A program made the translations under genes and the position numbers. Positions 35,891-48,402 of a stretch of DNA of 64,000 nt are shown piece after piece (the stretch's first letter is position 1; the number at the start of each line of letters is the position of its first letter). Source of the DNA: Acorus gramineus (lineage: Eukaryota > Streptophyta > Magnoliopsida > Acorales > Acoraceae); the NCBI GenBank assembly GCA_030737835.1, contig JAUJYN010000015.1:3878171-3942170 (forward strand), read 5' to 3'. A model generated the notes under the pieces. The model did no database searches, was not told where the DNA came from, and saw only the letters and a program-made list of their open reading frames with translations.

Positions 35891-38276
35891 TAACTGCCCA
35901 ACGATGTCTTTGAACATCGATACGAGGCCGGACCCAACAACTATGGGAACGGACAAACAACGAATGGGTCACGAGGCGACGTGTCTTCACCTCATCCTCA
36001 CCCTCACTCCCGGAGGGAGACTCTTGGGACTTTTGGAAGAGACTTAGACTACTCTACACCTTTGGTCCACCGGTAGCCCTTTCCCCGGGTAGTCACTACC
36101 TGGTATACTCCCACGATCAGTACGCTTCTGAACGCCTCGGTGGTACCTACGGATGGGAGCCCTCTGTCAGGACAGCTTTTCCAACGCCGGGAAGTTCCTA
36201 CATCGGATCCAACGAAGGGGAGAACGATTCCACGCTCGCAATATCATTCGTTAACCCTCTCCCGGGTAGCCTCTACCTGGTACACTCCCACGATCAGTAC
36301 GCTCCCGAACGCATCGGTGGTACCTACGGATGGGAGCCCTCTGTCAGGACAGCTACAACCCGGCCCTCTTCAACACGGACGACATTGGGAGTAAACATTC
36401 CATGCTCGCAAAGTGAACACAATGGAGAAACAACTACTCTCGATAATCACTTATCGAGATATCGAATACTACTGTACTCCCACACCGTTGCGTCGCTCGG
36501 ACATAGGGGGGGGGTGTCATGCCCTCACTACCGGCTTAACAATCCGATAAGATAATGAATTCTCCTGAATTCCACACGAGTGCATCGCTTGGATGCACGG
36601 GATAATTACATGGCTAGCGCTTTAGCTAATAAGGTACAACCCGACAGCGGGTCATACCCACGCCTATCCCAGATAGGCCTATCAGTTTTTAACATGCGCA
36701 TATAAATATATCCAGGAGAATTTTGTATCTAGCTATGTGCATGAACCATATGCACAATCATCTAATAATTATAGGGACACTCCCTAACATGGATTTACAT
36801 CATAATAAATCATACAACATGCATACATGTCATTAGTCACATAAGCACACAAGGCCTAACTTAAGCGTGCATTGGATATCGCCAACTTAAAAGAAAGGGG
36901 CAAGCGCGATCTCGCGCACTAACAGGTGCATGCCAATATTCCAAACGAACCTGAGTCGAGTAGGAAATCGCATCTACTTACTCAGTTCGTTCAGAGGGAG
37001 AGGGCGAGAGAGATCATCATCTCATGAAGCTGGTCATAGCTTTGCCCCATTAGCATGGGCGCAACAACTACACCACGCCCTCAAGTCTTATCGCAAGGGA
37101 ATATTAGGCAGGTGCCCGTTATTAACCCAGACTTATTCATGTTCGATATTCCAATTAATATGGTGGGAGTAGTATTACCATACTACCTAAGGCATGTCAT
37201 ATTCTATACATCCATACACATTTCAAAAATACATGCCAATACTAGAGGGGCGCATGCAACACAATCATTCATACATGGATACAATACATGTATATAAGCC
37301 TAGCATGCGAGATATCTACATATTATAGCTTAAGCATAGCCATACTACTTATCTACACAAGTAGTATAGCTAGGGGGCCCCATCGATTGCCGACGCGCGA
37401 CTACGCGCGTCGAGCGCATCCCGAGGGGGGGGATTGGATCGAACCACTCACCGCAACCCGGGACCTCGCGCATCCCATCCGACGAGATCTGCAAGGTAAG
37501 GGCATCAAATTTGGTGAGTAACAACACATTATAACACTTAGAAATTACTAGAAATGCCTAAGACTTAGACATGCACGCATACGGGCTCGCACGCATGCGA
37601 GCACGCGCGTACGCACGCATGCCCGAGTGCCCCAACACCTACCCGAGACCCTGGGCAGCCCCGCGCATGCCCCAGCACGCGCACGCAGCGCGCGCACTGG
37701 CACCCAGCCGCGCACCCAGACCCGCCCAGACAACCTGCCCCGCGCGCGCACCCGCGCACACTTGCGCGCACTTCCTGCGCGCACTATGCGCGCTGCCAGC
37801 GCCCGCGCGCACCCGCCTGCGTCTGCCAGTGCCCCTCTGCGTGCTGCCTGCGCGCGCCCAGCACTCCCCAACCCTCTTTTAACCCCTTTTAACCCCTCCC
37901 CCACACTTCTCACTCACCCTAAACCAATTACCTAACATGCATGACTTCCCTACAACCCTTAAGCCATGAAAACCAAGAAAAGAAGGGGGAGAGCTCACCT
38001 TGGAGGGGGAATGAAAGGGGGAGATTCGGGGGCCCTCGATGCACCCGCGACCACCTCAACCACCACCACCACTACCACCACCTCCTCAGCCCTCCTCAGC
38101 CTTCTTTGGCTGCAAATCAAGGGGGGGGGGAAAGACATGAAAAGGGAGCTAGAGAGAGGAGGATCAATAACAACAACAACACCCACACAACCTTGCTCTT
38201 CCTCCTTCACCTTCTCCTTCTCTTCTCTTTGAAACATTAACACAAACACATGGGGGGAGTGAAAAGAGAGAAAGAG

Positions 38277-41200
38277 TGTCACGCCCAGGGCGGCCGTCCC
38301 CGAGACGCGGCAAGTGTATATAAAATATCAGAATCTACACAGGAGGTCAATAATATATCATACACAAGCAACCAGAATGACACACAGACAACAAAGGCTG
38401 ACATGATATATACACCAAATGCGGAAGCAAAAGACTGAATCTGTAAATAAACATACTACAGACTCGATACTCAATCATCTGTCCTGTGAGAGCCAATATA
38501 CACAAATACAACTGAATATATACAAACGCGTGCCAAGCACGGAAATAAAATACATACAGCCAAGAAGGGATGCTGATAGCCTCTGGCACTCGCGGAACGT
38601 AGCGCTGCTCCGCTACTGAAGGAATCCCTCGGACGGCTCCAACTGCTCCTCCGGCTCCGGCTCAGTGACAACTGGGGAAAAACATATGCGAGGGGTGAGC
38701 CACACGCTCAGTGAACAGCACAACCCATGCATCACAGACAATATTGACCACAATTCATTTATTTATCCAGCCTCTAAGTGGCATTACACATAACCCAGTG
38801 GGTCGCTCCATCGACGACCCACCACACCCTCACCCTCACCCTCAACAGGTGACGCAGGATATTGGGACTGATAATCATCCAATCACAAAACCAGCGGGTC
38901 GCTAATCGCCAACCCACTACACCCTCACCCTCACCCTACCACGGGTGACATAGGATTTTGGGACTGACTAGGCTGTTGGTCACCCTTGGTCCACCGATAG
39001 TCTCTCCTCCACTCCGTAGGCCGCTTGGTCTACTCCCACATTCAGCACAGTCCGAAACCAAATCAGGAGGTGCCTACTGATGGGAGCCCTCACCCACAAC
39101 TTCAGCACAGTCCGAAACCAAATCAGGAGGCGCCTACTGATGGGAACCCTTGGAAGGGACGGCCTTTCTAACGCTGGGGCAGCCTCTACCGGATCCAACG
39201 AAGGGGACAGAACAGCCTATCCATACGCACATGATCCACTCGGATCCGCCGACTACACACCTCAACGACTCTAATGTCCTGAATTCCTCAGAATTCCTCC
39301 AGGGCGCATAACCAAGATGCGGGGAACGCAAACAGTAATTAGCAAGGGTGGAATATTACTGGGGGAAAGAAACTTGGGAGGGCAGCGTGAGTTCCCGATA
39401 TAGGACACCCCGACAACCAAACAAGGAACACGGAGTACCCTAGCCCGGGTCTCACCGCTGTCCTCGCAAGGTCCCTCCCCTATAATATTCACTAAGATGC
39501 TAATAATCATACAAGGGGTAAATCATTAATTATCAACTAGAGATATAATATTATTGGGACAAGAACCTTGGGAGGGCAGCATGAGGTCCCGATACAGGGC
39601 ATCCCGACAACCAAACAAGAAACACGGAGTACCCTAACCCGGGTCTCAATGTTGACCTCGCAAGGCCCCTCCCTATAATATTATCTAAAGCATGCAATTA
39701 ACATATCTAGCATTTAATTTAATAAATAAACTAGTAGGACACATGCATAGGCCAAGGCTTCCTAGCATGAGAACAGGGGGACATGATGCATGGCTCATAC
39801 ACATATCCTAAGGGTGCAAGTCCCTAACATACAAGTCTAGGGTAGCATGCATTCTACATTTAAATCATGCTCGCATGAAATATACATTACAACGGTTAAT
39901 ATCAATCCATGGAGCCCCAGGAGAGGTCGGTATACGCCCAAATGCGTATAACGCCTCTCTACTGGGTTGGATTGTCCCACTCACCAGAATCCGGGTCGTC
40001 GCGTGACCGCCCGTCAAGATCTGCAAGACAGACATTTATACGGTGAGTTAAAATACATAAATACATCAAAATACTCTAAAATACCCAACACTCGGACAAA
40101 CGTACATACGGCCCGTACGCACGCATATCCGAGCATCCCGACTCACTCCCGAACCCACCGGGCAGCCGCACGCACGGCCACCCGCCTCGGGCGCACAGCC
40201 GAGCCCCGGCCCGCGCGCCAAGGCGCCCTGCCGAACCCAGCCCGCACGCCCGGACAGCCGCCGAGCCACCCGGGTGCACCGCGCGTCCACTGCGCCCCGC
40301 CGCAGCAGCCCGCACGCACCCCGCACGCCCCCGCGCGTACCACGCGAGCACACCGCACGCCCCGTGCGCCCAGTGCCTCGCCCCGCGCGCACTCCGCGCG
40401 CACCACCAGCTCCGCCCCGCGCGCACTCCGCGCGCACCACCAGCTCCGCCCCACGCGCACTCCGCGCCTCTGCAGTGCCCAGCGCCCAGCGCTCAGCACC
40501 CTCGCCCAGCACCCAGCATCCGCGATCAGCTCCCAGCGCTCAGCGCCCAGCACCCGGGACCCTCACCCAGCGCCCACGCGCACGCCCGCGCAACACGTGC
40601 CCAGCGCGCCTGGCAGCACGTGCCCAGCGCGCCTGCCAGCCTGCCCGCGCTGCCTGCCTGCGTGCATCGTCGAGTGGCCCGAGCACCGCTCGTCTGCACG
40701 CCTGGGCACTGCCCGCCTGATGCCCGAGCGCCCCCTGCCAGCTGCCCGAGACTGCAACCCCCATGGCCGAGCACCTCTACCACCCACCTCCGGCCACCAA
40801 TGGCCTCCGACCACCACCCCACCGCCGCCAACGGCCACCCACAGCCGCCGACCACCTCCCAACCCCAAAATCAACCTCCTAACATACATCTATACAAGAA
40901 AAGAGAGGAAAAAGGGCTTACCAAGGGGAGGAAGAGATGTCCGGTTGCTCTCCGCGCACCGAAACCTCTCCCAAAAGGCTTCCAACGCCCGGATCTCTCT
41001 TGGCCCTCGAAATGGCCCAAAACAGAGGAGAAAGAGGGGGGGATGGAGGGGCCAAACTTCTCGGAATCCGGATTTGAAAGCACCGGGGTGTAGATCGGGA
41101 CCCGATCTACACTTCCTATGCTTTAGGTTTTAAGCTTTGAGGGCTCTAAGGGGCTCAAAAGCTTGAAAAATGGAGAAGGAGAGAGAGAGAGGTCATTTGG

Positions 41201-41509
41201 GAAGAAGATGAATAGTGCCAACCAAATTTTAGATCTCACTTATATAGCAAGTCACTTAAAAAACCCGGATATGCCCCGGAACTGTGAAATTTCGGAAACG
41301 TTGCCGGAATTCGATGAAATTTTCGTGAGAGGCCTAAAATGGCACCAGGACACCAAATATGCAGTTAGATTTCCAATCGGAGTCCTCTAACTCAGGACGA
41401 TAGCTAACAGTCCAAAAATTAGCGGTTCCGATCGAAAACCGAAAAAAACGAAAAACTGCCAGAATGCTCTAACGGTTACCAGAAGGTTAAAAGTGACACA
41501 TATATAACA
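38277..41509 (-). mobile_element. Solo LTR, family A (3,233 bp), TSD AAGAG
   Basis: TGTCACGCCC at 38277 to ACATATATAACA at 41509, flanked by AAGAG (38272-38276 and 41510-41514), inside the outer B LTR. The intron-like segment is 40921 (CTTG|GTAAGC) to 40021 (CTTGCAG), 901 bp, the longest seen. A roughly 110-bp block (GGTTTCTTT... to CCTTGCGAGG on the minus strand) is present twice, near 39370-39478 and 39560-39668. A perfect 24-bp piece of the 39060 region is also duplicated (CAGCACAGTCCGAAACC). Confidence 0.93.
41239..41246 (-). promoter_or_regulatory. TATA box of the A solo LTR
   Basis: TATATAAG on the minus strand, about 263 bp from the LTR 5' end. The same place in the LTR at 43421-46536 has TATATATA (46265-46272). 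This supports a U3 of only about 0.3 kb in a 3-kb LTR. Confidence 0.6.
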
Positions 41510-41542
41510 AAGAGAGACCCCAAGAAAGTCCACGTGGGGAGT

Positions 41543-41544
<2 letters not shown>

Positions 41545-41594
<50 letters not shown>
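41545..41594. repeat. (GA)n microsatellite
   Basis: About 25 GA units in the third piece of the outer B LTR. Confidence 0.95.
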
Positions 41595-41596
<2 letters not shown>

Positions 41597-42045
41597 TTTT
41601 CCACTTGGGGGGGGGGTGAGTGTAAAGGAAAAATGAGGGGGGTAAACCTAACCTAAACTCACCCTCTAACACTTCAAATAGTCAAATGGTTGCTTCATCA
41701 TTAAGCAAAAGGGGGTAAGGTTACCCAAGGTCACCCCATTCACCAAAATATCTCACACTATTTGACTAATCAAACCAGGAACTCTCGAAAACCCGGATAC
41801 GATTCGAAACTGCATATTTTTCCAAACGTTACCGGAATTCGATGAAATTTTTATGGGTAGTACTAAACGGTACCAGGACCCATAATATGCAGTCAGATTT
41901 TTAATCAGAGTACTCTAACTCCCGCAGGTGGCTAAAAGCCAAAATTTTAGCGACTCCGATCGAAAAAATTAAAAGGCCCTGAATGACCCAAAAGTGACCA
42001 AGGCTTAACCGAAATGGCTTCAAATGACACAGGCATAACATTGAC

Positions 42046-43415
42046 GTCACATGAAAAAGGCTATGAAAGATTTTTATTTGGCTAATGACACCACACATAT
42101 ACAAATATTTAAAAAATGTGCAAGACAAGGTGTAGGTTCCATGTTACACATGAAACCGTTCCAATATGCCCAACGAACCCTACCAAAATGATGCAATCAG
42201 TTCACCCAAAATACATTTTACAGTGAGAAATAGACATCACATTGAAACATTTGCTTTCCATGGTCTTATACCTCAACGGAATGCTTGCAAAGTCAGAGAA
42301 ATATCGGTTCCAAACGGCGTCGAACAGATGTGGCCGAAAAGGAAAACCATTTTTGGAATGTCAAAATCATAGGGTAATGCTGGATTCCTTGAAAAAAATT
42401 GATGAACCAAATGATTGATGAACTCACCCTCATAGATCAAGCTTCGATCTGTGGTTGATGGAACGGATCGTCTCTTCTTCAATACAGAGGGTCGGTCTCC
42501 GTGGATCGTCTGCAGGTAGGGTTGGAGAAACCAGTCATAGCATAGGATTAGGTGGCCAGACAGGATCAAAGTCGGAAGGTGATCATGAGATGTTAAAAAT
42601 TTGTTCGGTTCTAGGGTTTCAAAAGAGGTAATAAAACAAAAGGGTAGCCGTGGAGAATGTTCATCCCCAGAGGAGAGAGAAATAAAGTGAGAATATAAAG
42701 GGGTGTGTATTGAATGGGGGTAATTCTGTCAATTCCCCCGGCTCCTAGATTTCAAAAATCGATTCAGACCAAAAATCATTTTTTTTAGCTTCCCAAGACA
42801 CAGCTTTCGAGGAAAAAATTAAAAGGAATCCAATTGTGGGTTCTTCATTAAGCTGCCTCGTTTAGCTGCACGATTTCAGCTTTTCAAAAAGCAGAATCTG
42901 TACAAAACGTGCAACCAAACGGGGCAGCATATTAGTTCTAGTATATAATTTTTTCCTATAGATTTATAAAATAAAAGGGTTGACAATCCTCGTGCATTCT
43001 CACACATTTTGATTTTTTTTGAAACAATAAACCTCATGTAATAAAATCAGTCATGATACATAGGCCTCAGTTTTTAGGCCCCGGTCATAAGCTCCATTAG
43101 GTGGCGTTTTCTTATTGATTATTTGTTTAACCATTTTAAAAAGTTAAAAAGACAAAATATAATACTACGCTTCACTAATATCCCACTTTTTTTCTCCTGA
43201 AACACATCCCAAAAAAAAATTTAATCGTTTCTTTTATACATATCTACTATTAAAAAATTAATTCTGGCCGACCTGTTCATCTTCAGCAATCGGCATCATC
43301 ACCATTGGGTTCCTCTTGTTGCCCTTTTTCATATGAGATGTGATTTGACTACCTTTCCAACCCTCCTCCAAACTCCACCTCCTCTGACCTCCACCTCCAC
43401 CTTCACCTTTTGATG
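42046..43415 (-). other. Probable 5' end region of the Harbinger element, displaced by the nested LTRs
   Basis: Removing the two nests (14324-30947 and 31281-42040) places this DNA upstream of the Myb-like ORF. At 42855-42874 GCTGCCTCGTTTAGCTGCAC, and at about 42914-42933 its imperfect inverse GTGCAACCAAACGGGGCAGC (17 of 20), flank a short AAAAGC/GCTTTT hairpin of the kind seen at PIF/Harbinger ends. A donor-like ATGAGG|GTGAGT on the minus strand near 42430 could end an untranslated exon. The ORF at 42273-42569 (minus) is not recognised. The rest to 43415 is AT-rich with nothing seen. Confidence 0.35.
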
Positions 43416-43420
43416 AATGC

Positions 43421-46400
43421 TGTCACGCCCCAGGGCGGCCGTCCCCGGGACGCGGCAAGTGTATATATAATATCAGAATCTACACAGGAGGTCAATAATA
43501 TATCATACACAAACAACCAGAATGACACACAGGCAACAAAGAGGCTGACATGATATATACACCAAATGCGGAAGCAAAAGACTGAATCTGTAAATAAACA
43601 TACTACAGACTCGATACTCAATCATCTGTCCTGTGAGAGCCAATATACACAAATACAACTGAATATATACAGACGCGTGCCAAGCACGGAAATAAAATAC
43701 ATACAGTCAAGAAGGGATGCTGATAGCCTCTAGCACTCGCGGAACGTAGCGCTGCTCCGCTACTGAAGGAATCCCTCGGAAAGCTCCAACTGCTCCTCCG
43801 GCTCCGGCTCAGTGGCAACTGGGGAAAAATATGCGAGGGGTGAGCCACACGCTCAGTGAACAGCACAACCCATGCATCACAGACAATATTGACCACAATT
43901 CAATCTTTATAATCCACAATCTCTTATTAACAACCACAAAATGGTAACAAAAGTCAAACCAGTGGGTCGCTCAATCGCCAACCCACTACACCCTCACCCT
44001 CACCCTTCAATGGGTGACATAGGATTTTGGGGCTGATAATCATCCAATCACGACTCCAGTGGGTCATTCATCGCCAACCCACTACACCCTCACCCTCACC
44101 CTTCAATGGGTGACATAGGATTTTGGGACTGACTAGGCTGTTGGTCACCCTTGGTCCACCGATAGTCTCTCCTCCACTCCGTAGGCCGCTTGGCTTTCAC
44201 CCACAACTTCGGCCCAGTCCGAAACCAAATCAGGAGGCGCCTACTGATGGGAACCCTTGGAAGGGACGACCTTTCTAACGCTGGGGCAGTCTCTACCGGA
44301 TCCAACGAAGGGGACAGAACAGCCTATCCATACGCATATGATCCACTCGGATCCGCCGACTACACATCTCTACAATTCTAATGACATGAATTCCTCAGAA
44401 TTCCTCTAAGGCGCATAACCAAGATGCGGGGAACATACACAATAATTAGCAAGGGTGGAATATCATTGGGGGAAAGAAACTTGGGAGGGCAGCGTGAGTT
44501 CCCGATATAGGACACCCCGACAACCAAACAAGGAACACGGAGTACCCTAGCCCGGGTCTCACCGCTGTCCTCGCGAGGCCCCTCCCCTATAATATTCACT
44601 AATTATGCTAATAATCATACAATTTGGTATACATTACTTATAACATTATTGGGACAAGAAACCTTGGGAGGGCAGCGTGAGTTCCCGATACAGGACACCC
44701 CGACAACCAAACAAGGAACACGGAGTACCCTAACCCGGGTCTCAGTGTTGACCTCGCAAGGCTCCTCCCTATAATATTATCTAAGGCATGCAATTTATCA
44801 TACACTAGCATTTAATTTAATAAATAAACTAGTAGGACGCATGCATAGGCCAAGGCTTCCTAGCATGAGAACAGGGGGACATGATGCATGGCTCATACAC
44901 ATATCCTAAGGGTGCAAGTCCCTAACATACAAGTCTAGGGTAGCATGCATTCTACATTTAAATCATGCTCGCATGAAATATACATTACAACAGGTTAATA
45001 TAATCCATGGTGCCCCAGGAGAGGTCGGTATACGCCCAAATGTGTATAACGCCTCACTACTGGGTTGGATTGTCCCACTCACCGGAATCCGGGTCGTCGC
45101 GCGACCGTCCGTCAAGATCTGCAAGACAGGCATTTATACGGTGAGTAAAATACATAAATACATCAAAAATACTCTAAAATACTCAACACTCGGACAAACG
45201 TACATACGGCCCGTACGCACGCGTATCCGAGCATCCCGGCTCACTCCCGAACCCACTGGGCAACCGCACGCACGGCCACCCGCCTCGGGCGCACAGCCGA
45301 GCCCCGGCCCGCGCCCCAAGGCGCACTGCCGAGCCCAGCCCGCACACCCGGACACCCGCGCGCACCGCGCGTCCAGCCCAGCGCGCCCCCGCGCACAGTG
45401 CACGCACGCCCCAGCACGTGCACGCACTGGTCCCCAGCATCGCGCGCACTGGTCCCCAGCACTACACCCAGGCGCATGCCCAGGCGCCCTGCCCAGTACC
45501 AGGCACAGTGCCCAGGCGCCCTGCCCGCGTGCGTGCACGCTCGCGCGCACTCCCGCGCGCACTCCCGCGCACACCCCCGCTCGTGCCAGCACCCGCGCGC
45601 ACCCGCGCGCCCGCTCCGCGCGAACCCGCGCACCCGCGCGCACGCACCCGAGCGCGACTGCGCCCGCCAGCGCCCAGCTCCACCCGCGAGCACGCCCGCG
45701 AGAACCCCCGCGCGCACGCGCGCGCCCCTGCCAGCTGATGCGCCTGTGCTGCCTGTGCTGCTGCCTGCCCGAGACAGCAACCCCCCATGCCCGAGCACCT
45801 CCACCACCACTCCTCCGACCACCAATGGCCTCCGACCACCACCCCACAGCCCTCTGACGGCCACCCACCGCCGCCGACCACCACCCAACCTCATTTCCAC
45901 CCTCCTATTATACATCTAAGCATGAAAAAGAGGGAAAGAAGGCTTACCGAGGGGAGGAAGGGAAGTCCGGTTGCTCTCCGCGCACCGAAACCTCTCCCAA
46001 AGGGCTTCCAACGCCCGGATCTACTCCCACCTCCGAAATGGGCCAAAACAGAGGAGAAGAGAGGGGGGATGGAGGGGAAAAACTCGCCGGAATCCGGATT
46101 TGAAAGCACCGGGGTGTAGATCGGGACCCGATCTACACTTCCTATGCTTTGGGTTTTTTGTTTCAAGCCCTCCAAGGGGCTCAAAAGGAAGAAAAATGGA
46201 GAAGGAGAGAGAGAGGGCAATTTGGTAGGGATGATGAATAGTGTTTTTGAAATTAGATCACACATATATATAGTGAGCGACTTAAAAACCCAGATACGCC
46301 CCGGAACTGTGAAATTTTGGAAACGTTGCCAGAATTCGATGAAATTTTTGTGAGAGGCCTAAAATGGCACCAGGACACCAAATATGCAGTTAGATTTTCA

Positions 46401-46536
46401 ATCGGAGTCCTCTAACTCAGGACGATAGCTAACAGTCCAAAAATTAGCGGTTCCGATCGAAAACCGAAAAAAAATGAAAAACTGCCAGAACGCTCTAACG
46501 GTTACCAGCAGGCTAAAAAGTGACACATATATAACA
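43421..46536 (-). mobile_element. Solo LTR, family A (3,116 bp), TSD AATGC
   Basis: TGTCACGCCCC at 43421 to ATATATAACA at 46536, flanked by AATGC (43416-43420 and 46537-46541). The intron-like segment is 45947 (CTCG|GTAAGC) to 45119 (CTTGCAG), 829 bp. The roughly 110-bp block is doubled at about 44474-44581 and 44646-44765, as in the copy at 38277, so these two belong to one subfamily. TATATATA lies at 46265-46272. Confidence 0.93.
46265..46272 (-). promoter_or_regulatory. TATA box of the A solo LTR
   Basis: TATATATA about 265 bp from the LTR 5' end, in register with the box at 41239-41246. Confidence 0.55.
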
Positions 46537-46541
46537 AATGC

Positions 46542-48397
46542 AACTATGTTTCATTTCATATCTGCCAAATTAAATTCTTTGAATTGCATAACATTCAATT
46601 TAAAATTTATAACTTTTTGATGAATTGTATGTAACATTTGTTAAATGTAACTTTTATTTTTCATAATCTATAACATTTGTTAAATGTAACTTTTACCTTT
46701 TAGAATAGCTTAATTTAACAAATGTAATTGCTTCATTTTGATGAATTGTATGCAACATTTGTTAAATGTTTCGACTGATGTTTTTCTGATTTTTGTATAG
46801 TTTAGATTGAAGAATGTAATACAATTTATTTTTTCATTAACTAAATGTAACATTTGTTAAATGTAACACACAACGAAAAAGGTGTTTAACATTTTTCATA
46901 AAATTTAACCGACTATTGAAGAGATGATCTGCTTTTAAATTGTTTAAACATTGCATAGAATGTAAAACATTTAGGTAAATGTAACTGTTATGTTACATTT
47001 TTGTAAATGTAACTTTTATTATGTAAATGTAACAAATGGTTGTGAGAAATGTAAACATATAAAAAATGTGTTTAATGTGTTTACATTGTGTGAGATATAT
47101 CTCATTTATGTAAATTGAAAAGATGGTTGTCTAATGCTAAAATGTAACAGATGTGTGAGATGTTTTTCAAGAAAGAATATGTTTCCATTGTTGTATGTAA
47201 CAGCCAATATAAAATGTAATTGCTTCATATGGTAACTATATGTGTTTTTTAATTTAAATTCTAATACAATAAATACCTTACTGTTTTAATAATTTCAGTT
47301 GTATAACATTCATTTTGAAACTATTGCCGAAACAAAAAAGTAAAAAAAAAAACACAACATGAAAACAGAGGCTGAAAATCTTTCAAACAGATCAAGATTT
47401 CTACTCTTTTGTGTTTTCACAACATGAAAACGATTTGATTGGTGGAAGAACAAATGAAAACCCAAATTCAATTAAAAAAAAACATGGAAATAAATTTGGT
47501 GCATGAAAAAGAAGAGAAAAAAAAGTGGAGTAAATGTGCCACACAAAAAAAGGAAAAGTTGTAACCGCTTCCTCGACTTAAGGGATCAGTTACCCAAAAA
47601 ATCAGTTTTACCATACAGGGGGGTATATAAGGGAATGCACATATATCACCTCATGGGGGTTGTGATGGAGCCTATATTTTGAGGCTTAAAAAACATTATT
47701 GTAATAAAAAAATATAATTTTTTGAAAAATATAAATATTTTTGTTATGTTGTATTACATGAACCTATTGGATGAAAAATATGAAAACACTAATGAGGTAC
47801 TTAAGGAGCTAATTACATTGTTTTAATGACTATGGAGGTATATTGATCATCCGTAGATCGCGTGTAACATTGATTTGCAAGTATATAGTTTTATAAAAAT
47901 CTTTTAAATAGTACAACAGACTACAAGTACAAAGCTTAAGTAATAGTGATGTACACGGTTTTGTTTCTAGCCTCAATTCTAGTCCCACATGGGTTGATAG
48001 AAAATTACCAGAACATATACTTACATTAACGAGGTGTATGCTTCGATAGAAATTTTTCAAATTTTTTTATAAATGTATCTATGCAATTTATTAGAGTATA
48101 TGCTTCATTTTTTATAAAAGCATTTATCTCATTAGATGAAATATATATTATTTAAAAAAATCAAAACAGGCGTAGACTAGACTTGGGTTGGAAAGTGGGC
48201 TGTACGTAACAGTATTCTTAGTGATATGATTGTGCATAACATTTTTAGGGGCAGTTTGACTCAACCCGTTCAGCAGTTATAAAAAAGAATGAAAAAGGAA
48301 GAAAGAAAGACACAAAACAAATGAGGTGGTGAGAGACAATGAAGGGGGAGATGGGGAAAAGAGAGAGAGAGAGAGAGAGAGAGTCCGAGGATGGGGA
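46542..48397. other. AT-rich spacer with a repeated palindromic motif
   Basis: Very AT-rich and non-coding. TAACATTTGTTAAATGTAAC, which pairs with itself (ACATTT/AAATGT), recurs at 46632, 46671, 46753 (variant) and 46848, with many looser AAATGTAAC copies up to about 47230. The preceding TGATGAATTGTATG is also repeated about 120 bp apart. A (GA)n run lies at 48360-48383. The ORF at 47830-48060 (minus) is not recognised. Confidence 0.6.
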
Positions 48398-48402
48398 GAG
48401 CA

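Larger units (their letters stand above)
31281..42040 (-). mobile_element. Solo LTR, family B, split by two solo LTRs, TSD TTGAC
   Basis: Starts TGTCACGCCCCAGAACGG at 31281 and ends CACAGGCATAACA at 42040. TTGAC is at 31276-31280 and 42041-42045. Its own sequence is 31281-31827, 35552-38276 and 41515-42040, about 3.8 kb. It shares end motifs and layout with family A but diverges over long stretches. The intron-like segment is 37998 (AAG|GTGAGC) to 37489 (CTTGCAG), 510 bp, with the GC-rich block at about 37560-37860. No internal domain remains. Confidence 0.88.

Noticed and set aside
42273..42569. 99-codon minus-strand ORF as a gene
   Set aside because: No recognisable motif. Its region fits an untranslated exon or 5' end of the Harbinger element better, and ORFs of this length are expected by chance.
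47830..48060. 76-codon minus-strand ORF in the AT-rich spacer
   Set aside because: No similarity recognised and no coding signature; likely chance.
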